Assembly: GCA_901456055.1 (NCBI GenBank)
Contig: CABDWT010000004.1
Span: 992,001 to 1,056,000 of the forward strand
From: Phytobacter ursingii
GTDB taxonomy: Bacteria; Pseudomonadota; Gammaproteobacteria; Enterobacterales; Enterobacteriaceae
DNA length: 64,000 nt
Reading direction: 5' to 3'
Below are positions 55,258 to 63,462 of the stretch, one piece after another (the first letter of the stretch is position 1; the number at the start of each line of letters is the position of its first letter). Under the pieces are notes generated by a model that saw nothing but the letters and a program-made list of their open reading frames with translations, was not told the origin of the DNA and did not search any database. Position numbers and translations under genes: made by a program.

Positions 55258-56180
55258 ACGGCATTGAGTACCGCGTTCAGTGGGCCGGTAATCAGCGGCA
55301 TCGCTTCCTGCAAATGGCGACTAAATGCGTCGACCAGTGCGGAAGAAGGGCGATGCAGCGGGCGAATCAGGCTTACCGTGAAAGGCACATCGATACTGAA
55401 ACGACGCACCACCACGCCACTGGCGGCGTAATCGAGCGCGGTCAGTGGGTTGACTACTGAAATGCCGACGCCGGCGCGGACCATCGCGCAGACCGATGCC
55501 GCGCTGTGCGTTTCGAGTACCATACGGCGTTTTACCTGATGTTCACTGAACAAAGCATCCAGTAATTGCCGATAGCTGTCGGTACGCGACAGGCTGATGT
55601 AATTCTCACCCTGAAAATCCGCAGGGGTAAGCTGTGTTTTATGGGCCAGTCGGTGGTTCTGCGGCAGGACACACACTTCGTTAAAGGTCAGCAGCGGCGT
55701 ACGCTCGGTACCGGCAGGCGTGCTGACGGTTTCCGTCAGGCCCAAATCATGACGCTGGGCGGAGAGCCACTCTTCCAGTAGCGGCGACTCTTGCGGCACG
55801 ATATTCAGACTTACGTCCGGGTAGCGGGCAAGAAAAGGCTGCAACAGCAGCGGTAAAAATGACTGGGAAAAGACCGGCAGGCAGGCGACCGACAGCTCGC
55901 CCTGACGAAATTCACGCAGGCTTTCGGCGGCGCTGACAATTCTGTCCAGTCCGTACCAGGATCGCTGTACCTCTTCAAACAGACGCAACCCCTGCACCGT
56001 GGGATGCAAGCGCCCGCGTGCGCGTTCAAACAATTTCAACCCCAGCACTTTTTCAAAGCGCGCCAGCTCCCGGCTAACGGTAGGCTGCGAGGTATGCAGT
56101 AACTGAGCGGCTTCCGTCAGGTTACCGGTAGTCATCACGGCATGAAAAATTTCTATGTGGCGCAGGTTTACGGCGGGCAT
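55254..56180 (-). CDS. lysR: LysR, activator of lysA
   Basis: A 308-residue LysR-family regulator: helix-turn-helix [20 protein letters not shown] (about 22-41) and an effector-binding domain. Diaminopimelate is the known coinducer and lysine the antagonist in E. coli. Divergent from lysA with a 117-base intergenic region that must contain its binding sites. Converges on ygeA with a four-base stop overlap. Confidence 0.95.
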   Translation of the reverse strand: MPAVNLRHIEIFHAVMTTGNLTEAAQLLHTSQPTVSRELARFEKVLGLKLFERARGRLHPTVQGLRLFEEVQRSWYGLDRIVSAAESLREFRQGELSVACLPVFSQSFLPLLLQPFLARYPDVSLNIVPQESPLLEEWLSAQRHDLGLTETVSTPAGTERTPLLTFNEVCVLPQNHRLAHKTQLTPADFQGENYISLSRTDSYRQLLDALFSEHQVKRRMVLETHSAASVCAMVRAGVGISVVNPLTALDYAASGVVVRRFSIDVPFTVSLIRPLHRPSSALVDAFSRHLQEAMPLITGPLNAVLNAV

Positions 56181-56297
56181 GGCGGCATCCTGGTAAGCGA
56201 ATCCATATCATTTTTGCATAGACTCACGATAAAACGATATTTTTTATTCCTCTTTGCCTGTGGCGTAATCATAAAAAACACCGTTCCGGAGTCTGTT

Positions 56298-57560
56298 ATG
56301 CCACGCCCACTGACACAAACCACCACTGACCTTAATGCCGCTAACCTGCTGCGGCTGCCTGCTGAATTTGGCTGCCCGGTGTGGGTTTACGATGCGCAAA
56401 TTATTCGCGACCAGATTGCCCGCCTGACGCAGTTTGATGTGATTCGTTTCGCGCAGAAAGCCTGCTCGAACATTCATATCCTGCGCCTGATGCGTGAGCA
56501 GGGGGTGAAGGTGGACTCGGTGTCTTTAGGGGAAATTGAGCGCGCGCTGGCGGCAGGGTACGACCCGCAAACCCATCCGGACGATATTGTCTTTACGGCG
56601 GATGTAATTGATGAGGCGACGCTCGCCCGCGTGAGCGAGCTGCGTATCCCGGTTAACGCCGGGTCAGTGGATATGCTGGAACAACTGGGGCAGGTTTCGC
56701 CCGGTCACCCGGTCTGGCTGCGCGTTAACCCCGGTTTCGGTCACGGCCACAGCCAGAAAACCAACACCGGCGGCGAGAACAGCAAACACGGCATCTGGTA
56801 CAGCGACCTGCCGGCCGCACTGGAAGTGATGCAGCGTTATAACCTGCAACTGGTGGGTATTCATATGCATATCGGTTCCGGGGTCGATTATGACCACCTT
56901 GAGCAGGTATGCGGCGCGATGGTGCGCCAGGTGATTGAATTTGGTCAGGATTTACAGGCTATTTCCGCAGGCGGCGGTCTCTCGATTCCTTATCATGAAG
57001 GGGAAGAGGGCGTGGACACGGATCACTATTACAGCCTGTGGAATGCCGCGCGTGAACAGGTGGCGAAACATCTGGGCCACCCGGTAAAACTGGAGATCGA
57101 ACCGGGACGCTTCCTGGTGGCGGAATCCGGTGTGCTGGTCGCTCAGGTACGCAGCGTGAAAGAGATGGGAAGCCGCCACTTTGTGCTGATCGATGCAGGA
57201 TTTAACGACCTGATGCGCCCGTCCATGTATGGCAGCTATCACCATATCACCGCGCTGGCGGCAGACGGGCGTGATTTGACCGCCGCGCCGCGTATTGACA
57301 CCGTGGTGGCCGGGCCGCTGTGTGAGTCTGGCGATGTGTTTACCCAGCAGGAAGGCGGCAAAGTGGAAACCCGCGCGCTGCCTGCCGTGAGGCCGGGGGA
57401 TTATCTTGTGCTGCACGATACCGGTGCTTATGGTGCGTCCATGTCATCTAATTACAACAGCCGCCCGCTGCTGCCGGAAGTGCTGTTTGATAACGGCGTG
57501 GCGCGTCTCATTCGTCGTCGTCAGACGATTGAAGAGCTGCTCGCGCTGGAGCAGGTATAA
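56298..57560 (+). CDS. lysA: Diaminopimelate decarboxylase
   Basis: A 420-residue fold-III PLP decarboxylase making L-lysine. PLP Lys lies in RFAQKACSN (about residue 56), with HMHIGSGVDYDH, EPGRFLVAESG, and the dimer-contributed CESGDVF (about 343) active-site loop. Start ATG 56298 (MPRPLTQT); a long in-frame upstream extension overlaps lysR and is rejected. Confidence 0.95.
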   Translation: MPRPLTQTTTDLNAANLLRLPAEFGCPVWVYDAQIIRDQIARLTQFDVIRFAQKACSNIHILRLMREQGVKVDSVSLGEIERALAAGYDPQTHPDDIVFTADVIDEATLARVSELRIPVNAGSVDMLEQLGQVSPGHPVWLRVNPGFGHGHSQKTNTGGENSKHGIWYSDLPAALEVMQRYNLQLVGIHMHIGSGVDYDHLEQVCGAMVRQVIEFGQDLQAISAGGGLSIPYHEGEEGVDTDHYYSLWNAAREQVAKHLGHPVKLEIEPGRFLVAESGVLVAQVRSVKEMGSRHFVLIDAGFNDLMRPSMYGSYHHITALAADGRDLTAAPRIDTVVAGPLCESGDVFTQQEGGKVETRALPAVRPGDYLVLHDTGAYGASMSSNYNSRPLLPEVLFDNGVARLIRRRQTIEELLALEQV

Positions 57561-57633
57561 GGCCTGGTACTCTCTCCTGAGGAGCGAGGATAGCAGCGAT
57601 TCTCAAAAGAAGGTGCAGCCGTATCCGTTAATT

Positions 57634-57660
57634 CCCCGGTGGCACTGACGCTTACCGGGG
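57634..57660. repeat. REP-like palindrome, copy 2
   Basis: CCCCGGTGGC...CTTACCGGGG; arms CCCCGGT/ACCGGGG. It is the reverse-complement form of the element at 45226-45251. It lies between convergent lysA and the LacI-type gene. Confidence 0.75.
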
Positions 57661-57688
57661 CTACGGTTGATATGTTCGCTAGCCCGGA

Positions 57689-58714
57689 TCAGGCGTCAGA
57701 TTTATTCGGGAAAAATGGCCCGGGGGCGACGGAATCACGCAGTACCAGGGTGCCGGTAAAAGGAGGGATCGCTTCGATCGCCTCTTTGTTGACCAGCCGG
57801 ACAGCTTGATCGATGGCCGTGGTGATCATGCTCTCAATCGGCAGATAAACCGTCGACAGCCCCGGCTCCAGCCAACGGGCGCTGGGTGCGTCATCGAAAC
57901 CAAACAGAGAAATGTCCTGCGGAATACGTAGCCCCGCCTGATGCAGCGCCTTTGAAGCCCCCAGCGCCATATCGTCGTTACAGGCAAACAGCGCGCTGAC
58001 CTTAATGCCCTCGTGTAAGATCTCCTGGCACAGTTCATAGCCGCGTGACATGGATGAGTCGCCGTATTTCACTTTGGCCGGATCCCAGCAAATACCGTGT
58101 TTTTCCAGCGCCTTGCGATATCCCATCAGACGGGCTTTGCCGGTTGGCGTGTGGATGGGGGCGGTGATACAAGCAATATCGTTATGACCCTGGTTCACCA
58201 GATAATCCACCGCCTGAAACGCCGCGTCCTGCTGTTCAAAAAAAACGCATTTATCGTGAGCCTGAAACACCTCGCGGTTGATCACGATAAGCGGCATCGG
58301 GGTCGTATCGATCAGACGAATAATCGCCTTCTCGCTCATAAAGCGGGTGTAAAGAATGATGGCGTCGCAGCGTCTGTCGGCCAGCATCTGTACGGCCAGT
58401 TCTTCACGTTCCGGGGCATCGTGCCCGTCGGTCACAATCAGCTGTTTACCATAGGCTTCCGCCTGGCGTGATGCCTGTTGTAAAAGGCGACCAAAATAGA
58501 AACCGTTAAAAGTGGAAACCACCAGACCAATGTTATTACTGGTGCGTGTTGCCAGCGACTGGGCCAGAAAATTAGGCCGATAACCCAGTTCTTCCATCGC
58601 CTGATAAACCCGTTTACGGGTGCTCTCTTTTACCTGACCTGTATCGTTCAACACGCGCGATACCGTAGCCTTGGAGACACCCGCGCGCAGTGAGACATCC
58701 AGCATTGTCGCCAT
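57689..58714 (-). CDS. LacI-family repressor of the beta-glucoside-type PTS locus (AscG-like)
   Basis: A 341-residue LacI/GalR protein with helix-turn-helix MLDVSLRAGVSKATVSRVLND and hinge NFLAQSLATRTSNNIGLVVS, then a sugar-binding domain. It resembles AscG/GalR-type regulators of beta-glucoside genes in the inducer-binding part (CDAIILYTRFMS). Start ATG 58714 (MATMLDVS). Divergent from the PTS operon; the CTATCGATAG palindrome at 58925-58934, with a central CG as LacI proteins prefer, is a candidate operator. Confidence 0.88.
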   Translation of the reverse strand: MATMLDVSLRAGVSKATVSRVLNDTGQVKESTRKRVYQAMEELGYRPNFLAQSLATRTSNNIGLVVSTFNGFYFGRLLQQASRQAEAYGKQLIVTDGHDAPEREELAVQMLADRRCDAIILYTRFMSEKAIIRLIDTTPMPLIVINREVFQAHDKCVFFEQQDAAFQAVDYLVNQGHNDIACITAPIHTPTGKARLMGYRKALEKHGICWDPAKVKYGDSSMSRGYELCQEILHEGIKVSALFACNDDMALGASKALHQAGLRIPQDISLFGFDDAPSARWLEPGLSTVYLPIESMITTAIDQAVRLVNKEAIEAIPPFTGTLVLRDSVAPGPFFPNKSDA

Positions 58715-58846
58715 GACCTGATCCTGTATCACATGAAGGCCGCTATTTTATCACATTCATCAAAGCGCAGCGGGACGGGGGAGAGACAATAACCGGATCG
58801 ATCACGCTTTTCATGCAACCCGAAGAAATCCCTGATTTATGTATGG

Positions 58847-58954
58847 TGGTATGCCAAATTTGCTGAAAATGGCAAATCTGGAATGCCAGATACCGTGTTG
58901 CGACCTCAATCACAGAACTATTTTCTATCGATAGCTATTTTTGGTATGCCAAAA
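58847..58954. promoter_or_regulatory. Operator cluster of the PTS operon (GntR-type and LacI-type palindromes)
   Basis: Three TGGNATGCCA elements: TGGTATGCCA (58847-58856), ATCTGGAATGCCAGAT (58876-58891) and TTTTGGTATGCCAAAA (58939-58954). They resemble the UxuR/ExuR box (TTGGTATACCAA), matching the GntR-type regulator at 62243. CTATCGATAG (58925-58934) is a separate, CG-centred palindrome suited to the LacI-type protein. Confidence 0.65.
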
Positions 58955-59008
58955 GGTATTGAGCTGTATACCTGACACGATAAAAGCCCTTTTACTGAGG
59001 TACCTCTG

Positions 59009-60346
59009 ATGGCTCTACAGGAAAAGTTAATCGATTCTCTGGGTAGCTTCGCGACCAAATTCAACAGCTATCGCTATATCATGGCGATCAAGGCTTCGTT
59101 TATTACCCTGATGCCGGTCATTATCGTCGGCGCCTTCTCCGTGCTTATCTCCAATATGGTGCTGGATCCGAAAAACGGCCTCGCCAGCTTTGATGCGCTG
59201 TCGTTTCTGGCAGCGCTTAAGCCGATCACCAGCGCCATTAACTACGCCACGCTCAACTTTTTGAATATCGGTGCGGTATTCCTGATTGGTATTGAGCTTG
59301 GGCGTATTAACGGGATCAAAACTCTGTTCCCCGGTTTGCTGGCGGTTATCTGCTTTATCTGCGTGACGCCGACGACGGTGGAAATGCTGGTGGATGGCCA
59401 AATGCATGTGGTGAAAGATGTGCTGCTGCGCCAGTTCTCGGATACCCGTAGCCTGTTCCTCGGCATGTTTATCGCGATTCTCTCCGTTGAGATTTACTGC
59501 TGGCTGGAAAACCGTGAAGGGCTGAAAATCAAAATGCCGGATACGGTACCGCCTAACGTCTCGGCGTCGTTCTCTGCGTTGATCCCGGCCATTATTACTA
59601 CCACGGTTATCGCGACATTGGGTTTTGTCTTTCATCAGCTCACTGGCATGTACCTCTATGATGCGGTTTATCAGGTGGTGCAACAGCCGCTGGAACGCGT
59701 GGTGCAAAGCCTGCCCGGCATCCTGCTATTGATGTTTGTCGCCCAGCTGTTTTGGGTGATCGGCATTCATGGCAACCAGATGATCAAGCCTATCCGCGAA
59801 CCCCTGCTGCTTGGCGCGATCACAGTCAACATGAGTGCATTTGAGCAGGGCAAAGAAGTACCCAATATCATCACCATGCCTTTCTGGGATGTGTATATGA
59901 GTATTGGCGGTTCCGGTCTGACCATTGGCCTGCTGATCGCAGTGATGATTGCCACCAAACGCAAAGAGATGAAAGAGATCGCCAAGCTCTCCATCGGCCC
60001 AGGCATTTTCAATATCAACGAGCCGGTAATATTCGGCATGCCGATCATGCTCAATCCGATCCTCGCGATCCCCTTTATCATCACTCCGCTGGTAACCGGA
60101 TCAATCGGCTACTTTGCCACGGTTACCGGTTTCGCCGGCAAAGCCGTGGTGATGGTGCCCTGGACCACGCCGCCGCTGATTAACGCCTGGCTGTCCACCG
60201 CCGGTTCGATGGGCGCGGTGGTGACGCAACTGGTCTGCATCCTGGCTTCGATCCTTATTTATCTGCCTTTTGTGAAGATTGCCTCCCGCCGTGCGGAGCA
60301 AGCGCAGTTGCAGGCCGAATCCACTGAAATGGCGAAAAATGCGTAA
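59009..60346 (+). CDS. PTS EIIC, lactose/cellobiose family
   Basis: A 445-residue membrane permease of the ChbC/LacE-type family with about ten helices. The conserved sugar-site segments WVIGIHGNQM (about residue 250) and FNINEPVIFGMPIMLNP (about 335-351, with the NEP motif) are present. It would import and present a disaccharide for phosphorylation. No EIIA is encoded in the window, so EIIA must come from another locus such as chb. Followed by the GH1 gene after 11 bases. Confidence 0.9.
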   Translation: MALQEKLIDSLGSFATKFNSYRYIMAIKASFITLMPVIIVGAFSVLISNMVLDPKNGLASFDALSFLAALKPITSAINYATLNFLNIGAVFLIGIELGRINGIKTLFPGLLAVICFICVTPTTVEMLVDGQMHVVKDVLLRQFSDTRSLFLGMFIAILSVEIYCWLENREGLKIKMPDTVPPNVSASFSALIPAIITTTVIATLGFVFHQLTGMYLYDAVYQVVQQPLERVVQSLPGILLLMFVAQLFWVIGIHGNQMIKPIREPLLLGAITVNMSAFEQGKEVPNIITMPFWDVYMSIGGSGLTIGLLIAVMIATKRKEMKEIAKLSIGPGIFNINEPVIFGMPIMLNPILAIPFIITPLVTGSIGYFATVTGFAGKAVVMVPWTTPPLINAWLSTAGSMGAVVTQLVCILASILIYLPFVKIASRRAEQAQLQAESTEMAKNA

Positions 60347-60357
60347 AGGAGCCTGAC

Positions 60358-61785
60358 GTGAGCACGAAAACACTCACCATCCCGCCGACGTTTATCCTTG
60401 GCGCGGCGGCGTCAGCCTGGCAAACCGAGGGCTGGAGCGGCAAAAAAGACGGGCAGGATTCATGGCCCGATCTTTGGTACAAAAACGACAGACAGGTCTG
60501 GCATGAGGGCTATGGCCCGGCGGTGGCGACTGACTTTTATCACCGTTTTCGCGAAGACGTGCAACTGATGAAACAGGCCGGGCTGACGCACTATCGCACC
60601 TCCATCAACTGGTCACGCTTTCTGACTGACTATGAAAAAGGTGTCGTGGATGAAGAGTATGCGGCGTATTACGACCAGCTCTTTGACGAGATGGCGCGTA
60701 ACCGCATTGTGCCGATGATTTGCCTTGAACATTACGAATTGCCCGGTTATCTGCTGGAAACCTACGGCGGCTGGGCGTCGAAAAAAGTCGTTGAACTGTA
60801 TCTGCTCTACGTCGAAAAGGTTTTTGAACGCTTTCACCAGAAGGTGACACGCTGGTTCACCTTCAACGAGCCCATTGTGGTGCAAACCAGAGTCTATCTG
60901 GATGCGTTGCGCTGGCCATATGAGCAGAACACCAGTACCTGGATGCAGTGGAATCACCATAAAAATCTTGCCACGGCGAAAGTGGTGAAGCTATTTCGCG
61001 AGAAGGGTTACGTGGGAACCGTGGGCTGCATTCTGAACCCGGAAGTCACCTATCCCCGCTCCCGTGCGCCGCACGACCTGCATGCGGCCGATATGTACGA
61101 TCTGTTCTATAACCGCGTGTTCCTCGACCCGATGGTGAAAGGAGCGTATCCGCCGGAACTGTTTGCGGTGCTGGAGAAGCATCAGGTGAGCTGGGACTAC
61201 ACCGAAGAAGAACTGGCGATCATTCGCGACAACACTGTCGATGAGCTCGGGATCAACCTCTATTACCCGCACCGGGTCAAAGCGCCTTCCCGCGCCTGGC
61301 ATTCGGAGACGCCTTTCCATCCTGCTTATTACTACGAACCTTTTGAGCTACCGGGCAGGCGCATGAATAAATCGCGCGGCTGGGAAATCGGGCCGTTTAT
61401 CATTTATGACATGGCCATGCGGATTAAAAACGAATACGGCAACATCCCGTGGTTTGTGGCGGAAAGCGGGATGGGGGTGGAGAACGAAGGGCAGTTCCGC
61501 AATGCCGACGGGGTGATTGAAGACGATTACCGTATTGCGTTTATTGCTGAGCACCTGTACCAGACGCTACGCGCGCGGGAGGATGGCGCCAACTGCCACG
61601 GTTATATGCTCTGGGCATTTACTGACAACGTATCGCCAATGAACGCTTTTAAAAATCGCTATGGGCTAGTGGAGATCGATTTGCAACACAACCGCGACAG
61701 ACGGGCGAAAAAATCGCTCTCCTGGTATCGCCGGTTAAGCGACGAACGCCAGCTTACGGTCTCTTTTGATGATGAATGGAAATAA
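60358..61785 (+). CDS. GH1 6-phospho-beta-glucosidase-like enzyme
   Basis: A 475-residue family 1 glycosidase: N-terminal FILGAAASAWQTEGW, acid/base Glu in TFNEPIVV (about residue 177), and nucleophile Glu in WFVAESGMG (about 370). The usual ENG at the nucleophile is ESG here. The C-terminal NRYGLVEIDLQHNRDRRAKK segment resembles the phosphate-site loop of 6-phospho-enzymes. It should hydrolyse the phosphorylated disaccharide brought in by the neighbouring PTS. The start is GTG 60358 after AAAGGAG, 11 bases after the EIIC stop. Confidence 0.9.
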   Translation: MSTKTLTIPPTFILGAAASAWQTEGWSGKKDGQDSWPDLWYKNDRQVWHEGYGPAVATDFYHRFREDVQLMKQAGLTHYRTSINWSRFLTDYEKGVVDEEYAAYYDQLFDEMARNRIVPMICLEHYELPGYLLETYGGWASKKVVELYLLYVEKVFERFHQKVTRWFTFNEPIVVQTRVYLDALRWPYEQNTSTWMQWNHHKNLATAKVVKLFREKGYVGTVGCILNPEVTYPRSRAPHDLHAADMYDLFYNRVFLDPMVKGAYPPELFAVLEKHQVSWDYTEEELAIIRDNTVDELGINLYYPHRVKAPSRAWHSETPFHPAYYYEPFELPGRRMNKSRGWEIGPFIIYDMAMRIKNEYGNIPWFVAESGMGVENEGQFRNADGVIEDDYRIAFIAEHLYQTLRAREDGANCHGYMLWAFTDNVSPMNAFKNRYGLVEIDLQHNRDRRAKKSLSWYRRLSDERQLTVSFDDEWK

Positions 61786-61794
61786 GGAGCTGTG

Positions 61795-62112
61795 ATGAAA
61801 CGTATTGTCCTGTGTTGTTCTGCCGGGATGTCTACATCACTGGTAGTCACCAAAATGGAAAAAAACGCCGCCGAGCGCGGTCTGGATCTGAAAATATATG
61901 CCATTGCTGAGCAGGCGCTGCGCGATGAATTAGACAGCCACAGCGGCGAGATCATCGCTGTTCTGTTGGGGCCGCAGGTGCGCTTTAAGCTCGCGGAAAA
62001 TAAGAAACTTACCGAACAATACGCTATCCCTATCGATGTGATCGATCCGGTTGCCTATGGCACCTTAAATGGCGCGAAAGTTCTCGATCAGGCACTAAAT
62101 TTGGTAAGATAG
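61795..62112 (+). CDS. PTS EIIB, lactose/cellobiose family
   Basis: A 105-residue EIIB with the phosphorylated Cys in LCCSAGMSTSL (about residue 8). ATG 61795 is preferred over the GTG one codon earlier, because the AAGGAGC site ends two bases before that GTG. It passes phosphate from an EIIA to the sugar bound by EIIC. Third gene of the operon. Confidence 0.9.
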   Translation: MKRIVLCCSAGMSTSLVVTKMEKNAAERGLDLKIYAIAEQALRDELDSHSGEIIAVLLGPQVRFKLAENKKLTEQYAIPIDVIDPVAYGTLNGAKVLDQALNLVR

Positions 62113-62121
62113 CGCGCCGAA

Positions 62122-62142
62122 AGGCCGGGGGATCTCCGGCCT
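62122..62142 (+). terminator. Hairpin after the EIIB gene
   Basis: AGGCCGG and CCGGCCT pair around GGGATCT. No T-run; could be a terminator or processing site before the GntR gene. Confidence 0.55.
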
Positions 62143-62161
62143 GAGCGTTAATCCATATTTA

Positions 62162-62226
62162 TATACCCTGAATAGTTTGGGTTGCAGGAAGCCAACGCAC
62201 CTGCAGCGCGCAATATGATGGGTATA
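62162..62226. repeat. Short element with 7-base terminal inverted repeats
   Basis: TATACCC (62162-62168) and GGGTATA (62220-62226) flank a 51-base core beginning TGAATAGTTTGGGTTGCAGG. The left part is a familiar enteric intergenic string, also present in altered form before the MetQ-like gene. It may be a miniature mobile or processing element. Confidence 0.5.
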
Positions 62227-62242
62227 AGCAACAGGTGATATT

Positions 62243-63016
62243 GTGGAAAAAGCTGTTATCCCGCCGGAAAAAAAACAGTACCAGGAGATTGGCGAAGATT
62301 TACGCGCGCAAATAATCCAGGGGCATTACCCTGTGGGATCCCGCCTTCCGCCTGAGCGCAATATTGCCGAAAAGTATGGTGTCAGCCGCACGATAGTGCG
62401 CGAAGCGCTCTTAATGCTTGAACTGCAGGGAACCGTCGACATTCGTCAGGGGTCTGGCGTCTATGTGATGCGTATTCCTCAGGAGCATGAAAACGAAGAA
62501 GAGCGCTTTCTTAGCAGTGATGTCGGCCCGTTTGAAATATTACAGGCGCGTCAGTTGCTCGAAAGCAACATCGCCGCCTTTGCCGCCAAAATGGCGACGC
62601 GGGCGGATATCGATAACCTGCGCCGCATACTGGAACAGGAACAGCGTGCGATTGCCCTGAATGACACCAGCCAGGACAACAGCAAAATGTTTCATTTGGT
62701 GCTGGCGGGTGCCTCACAAAATCAGATGCTACTGGCAACGGTAGAAAGCGTCTGGCACCACATGGATAGCAGCCCGCTATGGCAGCAGTTCAATGTGCAC
62801 ATTACCAGTCGACCTTATCGCCTGAAATGGCTGGGCGACAGGCAAACGTTGCTCGCGGCGCTGCGCCGTCGCGATGTGATGGGCGCCTGGCAGGCTATGT
62901 GGCAGCATCTTGAAAACGTAAAAAAGAGTTTGCTGGAGCTCTCGGACGAAGATGCCCCGGATTTTGACGGCTATCTGTTTGAATCAGTGCCGATTTTTCA
63001 AGGGAAATTAATGTGA
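62243..63016 (+). CDS. GntR-family regulator, UxuR/ExuR-like
   Basis: A 257-residue FadR-subfamily GntR protein. The winged helix includes RLPPERNIAEKYGVSRTIVR (about 33-52), and the ligand domain contains GPFEILQARQLLESNIAAFA (about 93-112), closely like E. coli UxuR, as does the C-terminal MWQHLENVKKSLLELS. UxuR-type regulators bind hexuronate-derived effectors. The TGGTATGCCA sites before the PTS operon fit its family. The start at 62243 may be ATG/TTG-type (TTG GAA AAA); the upstream AGGTGAT is a weak site. Confidence 0.88.
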   Translation: MEKAVIPPEKKQYQEIGEDLRAQIIQGHYPVGSRLPPERNIAEKYGVSRTIVREALLMLELQGTVDIRQGSGVYVMRIPQEHENEEERFLSSDVGPFEILQARQLLESNIAAFAAKMATRADIDNLRRILEQEQRAIALNDTSQDNSKMFHLVLAGASQNQMLLATVESVWHHMDSSPLWQQFNVHITSRPYRLKWLGDRQTLLAALRRRDVMGAWQAMWQHLENVKKSLLELSDEDAPDFDGYLFESVPIFQGKLM

Positions 63017-63462
63017 AAGTGATTCCGTTATACGACGCGCCGCAGCATGCCGAACAGGTGGTCGAGTGGCTCTGGCGCGAGTTTGGCGACTCACTGCCGC
63101 GCGCGTTCTTCGAAAGCATCATTCAACACAGCCAGACGCCGGGTAGCCTGCCGCTGACCTTTGTGCTGGTGGATGGCGAAACGCTGCTTGGCACCGTCGG
63201 GTTGTGGCGTTGCGATTTGATAAGCCGCCAGGATCTGTTCCCGTGGCTGGCGGCGCTCTATGTGGCTGAATCTGCGCGCGGGCAGGGGCTGGCGCGCGCA
63301 TTACAGCAGCATGTGATTGCGTCTGCGCGGGAGATGGGGTTTAGCGAGCTTCATCTTTACTCGGCCTGCCGTGATTTTTATGAGCGCTTTGGCTGGCAGT
63401 ATATCGGCGACGGCCTTGATTACCCGGACACGACCGTCCACCTCTATCGCTTTACCCTTTAG
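63013..63462 (+). CDS. GNAT-family N-acetyltransferase
   Basis: A 149-residue acetyltransferase with the acetyl-CoA motif ESARGQGLARALQQH (about residues 81-95) and FYERFGWQYIG near the end. The start is GTG 63013, overlapping the GntR gene's stop (ATGTGA), so it is coupled to the regulator. The substrate is unknown; perhaps an amino sugar, given the PTS neighbours, but this is a guess. Its stop overlaps the convergent galR stop by four bases. Confidence 0.85.
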   Translation: MKVIPLYDAPQHAEQVVEWLWREFGDSLPRAFFESIIQHSQTPGSLPLTFVLVDGETLLGTVGLWRCDLISRQDLFPWLAALYVAESARGQGLARALQQHVIASAREMGFSELHLYSACRDFYERFGWQYIGDGLDYPDTTVHLYRFTL

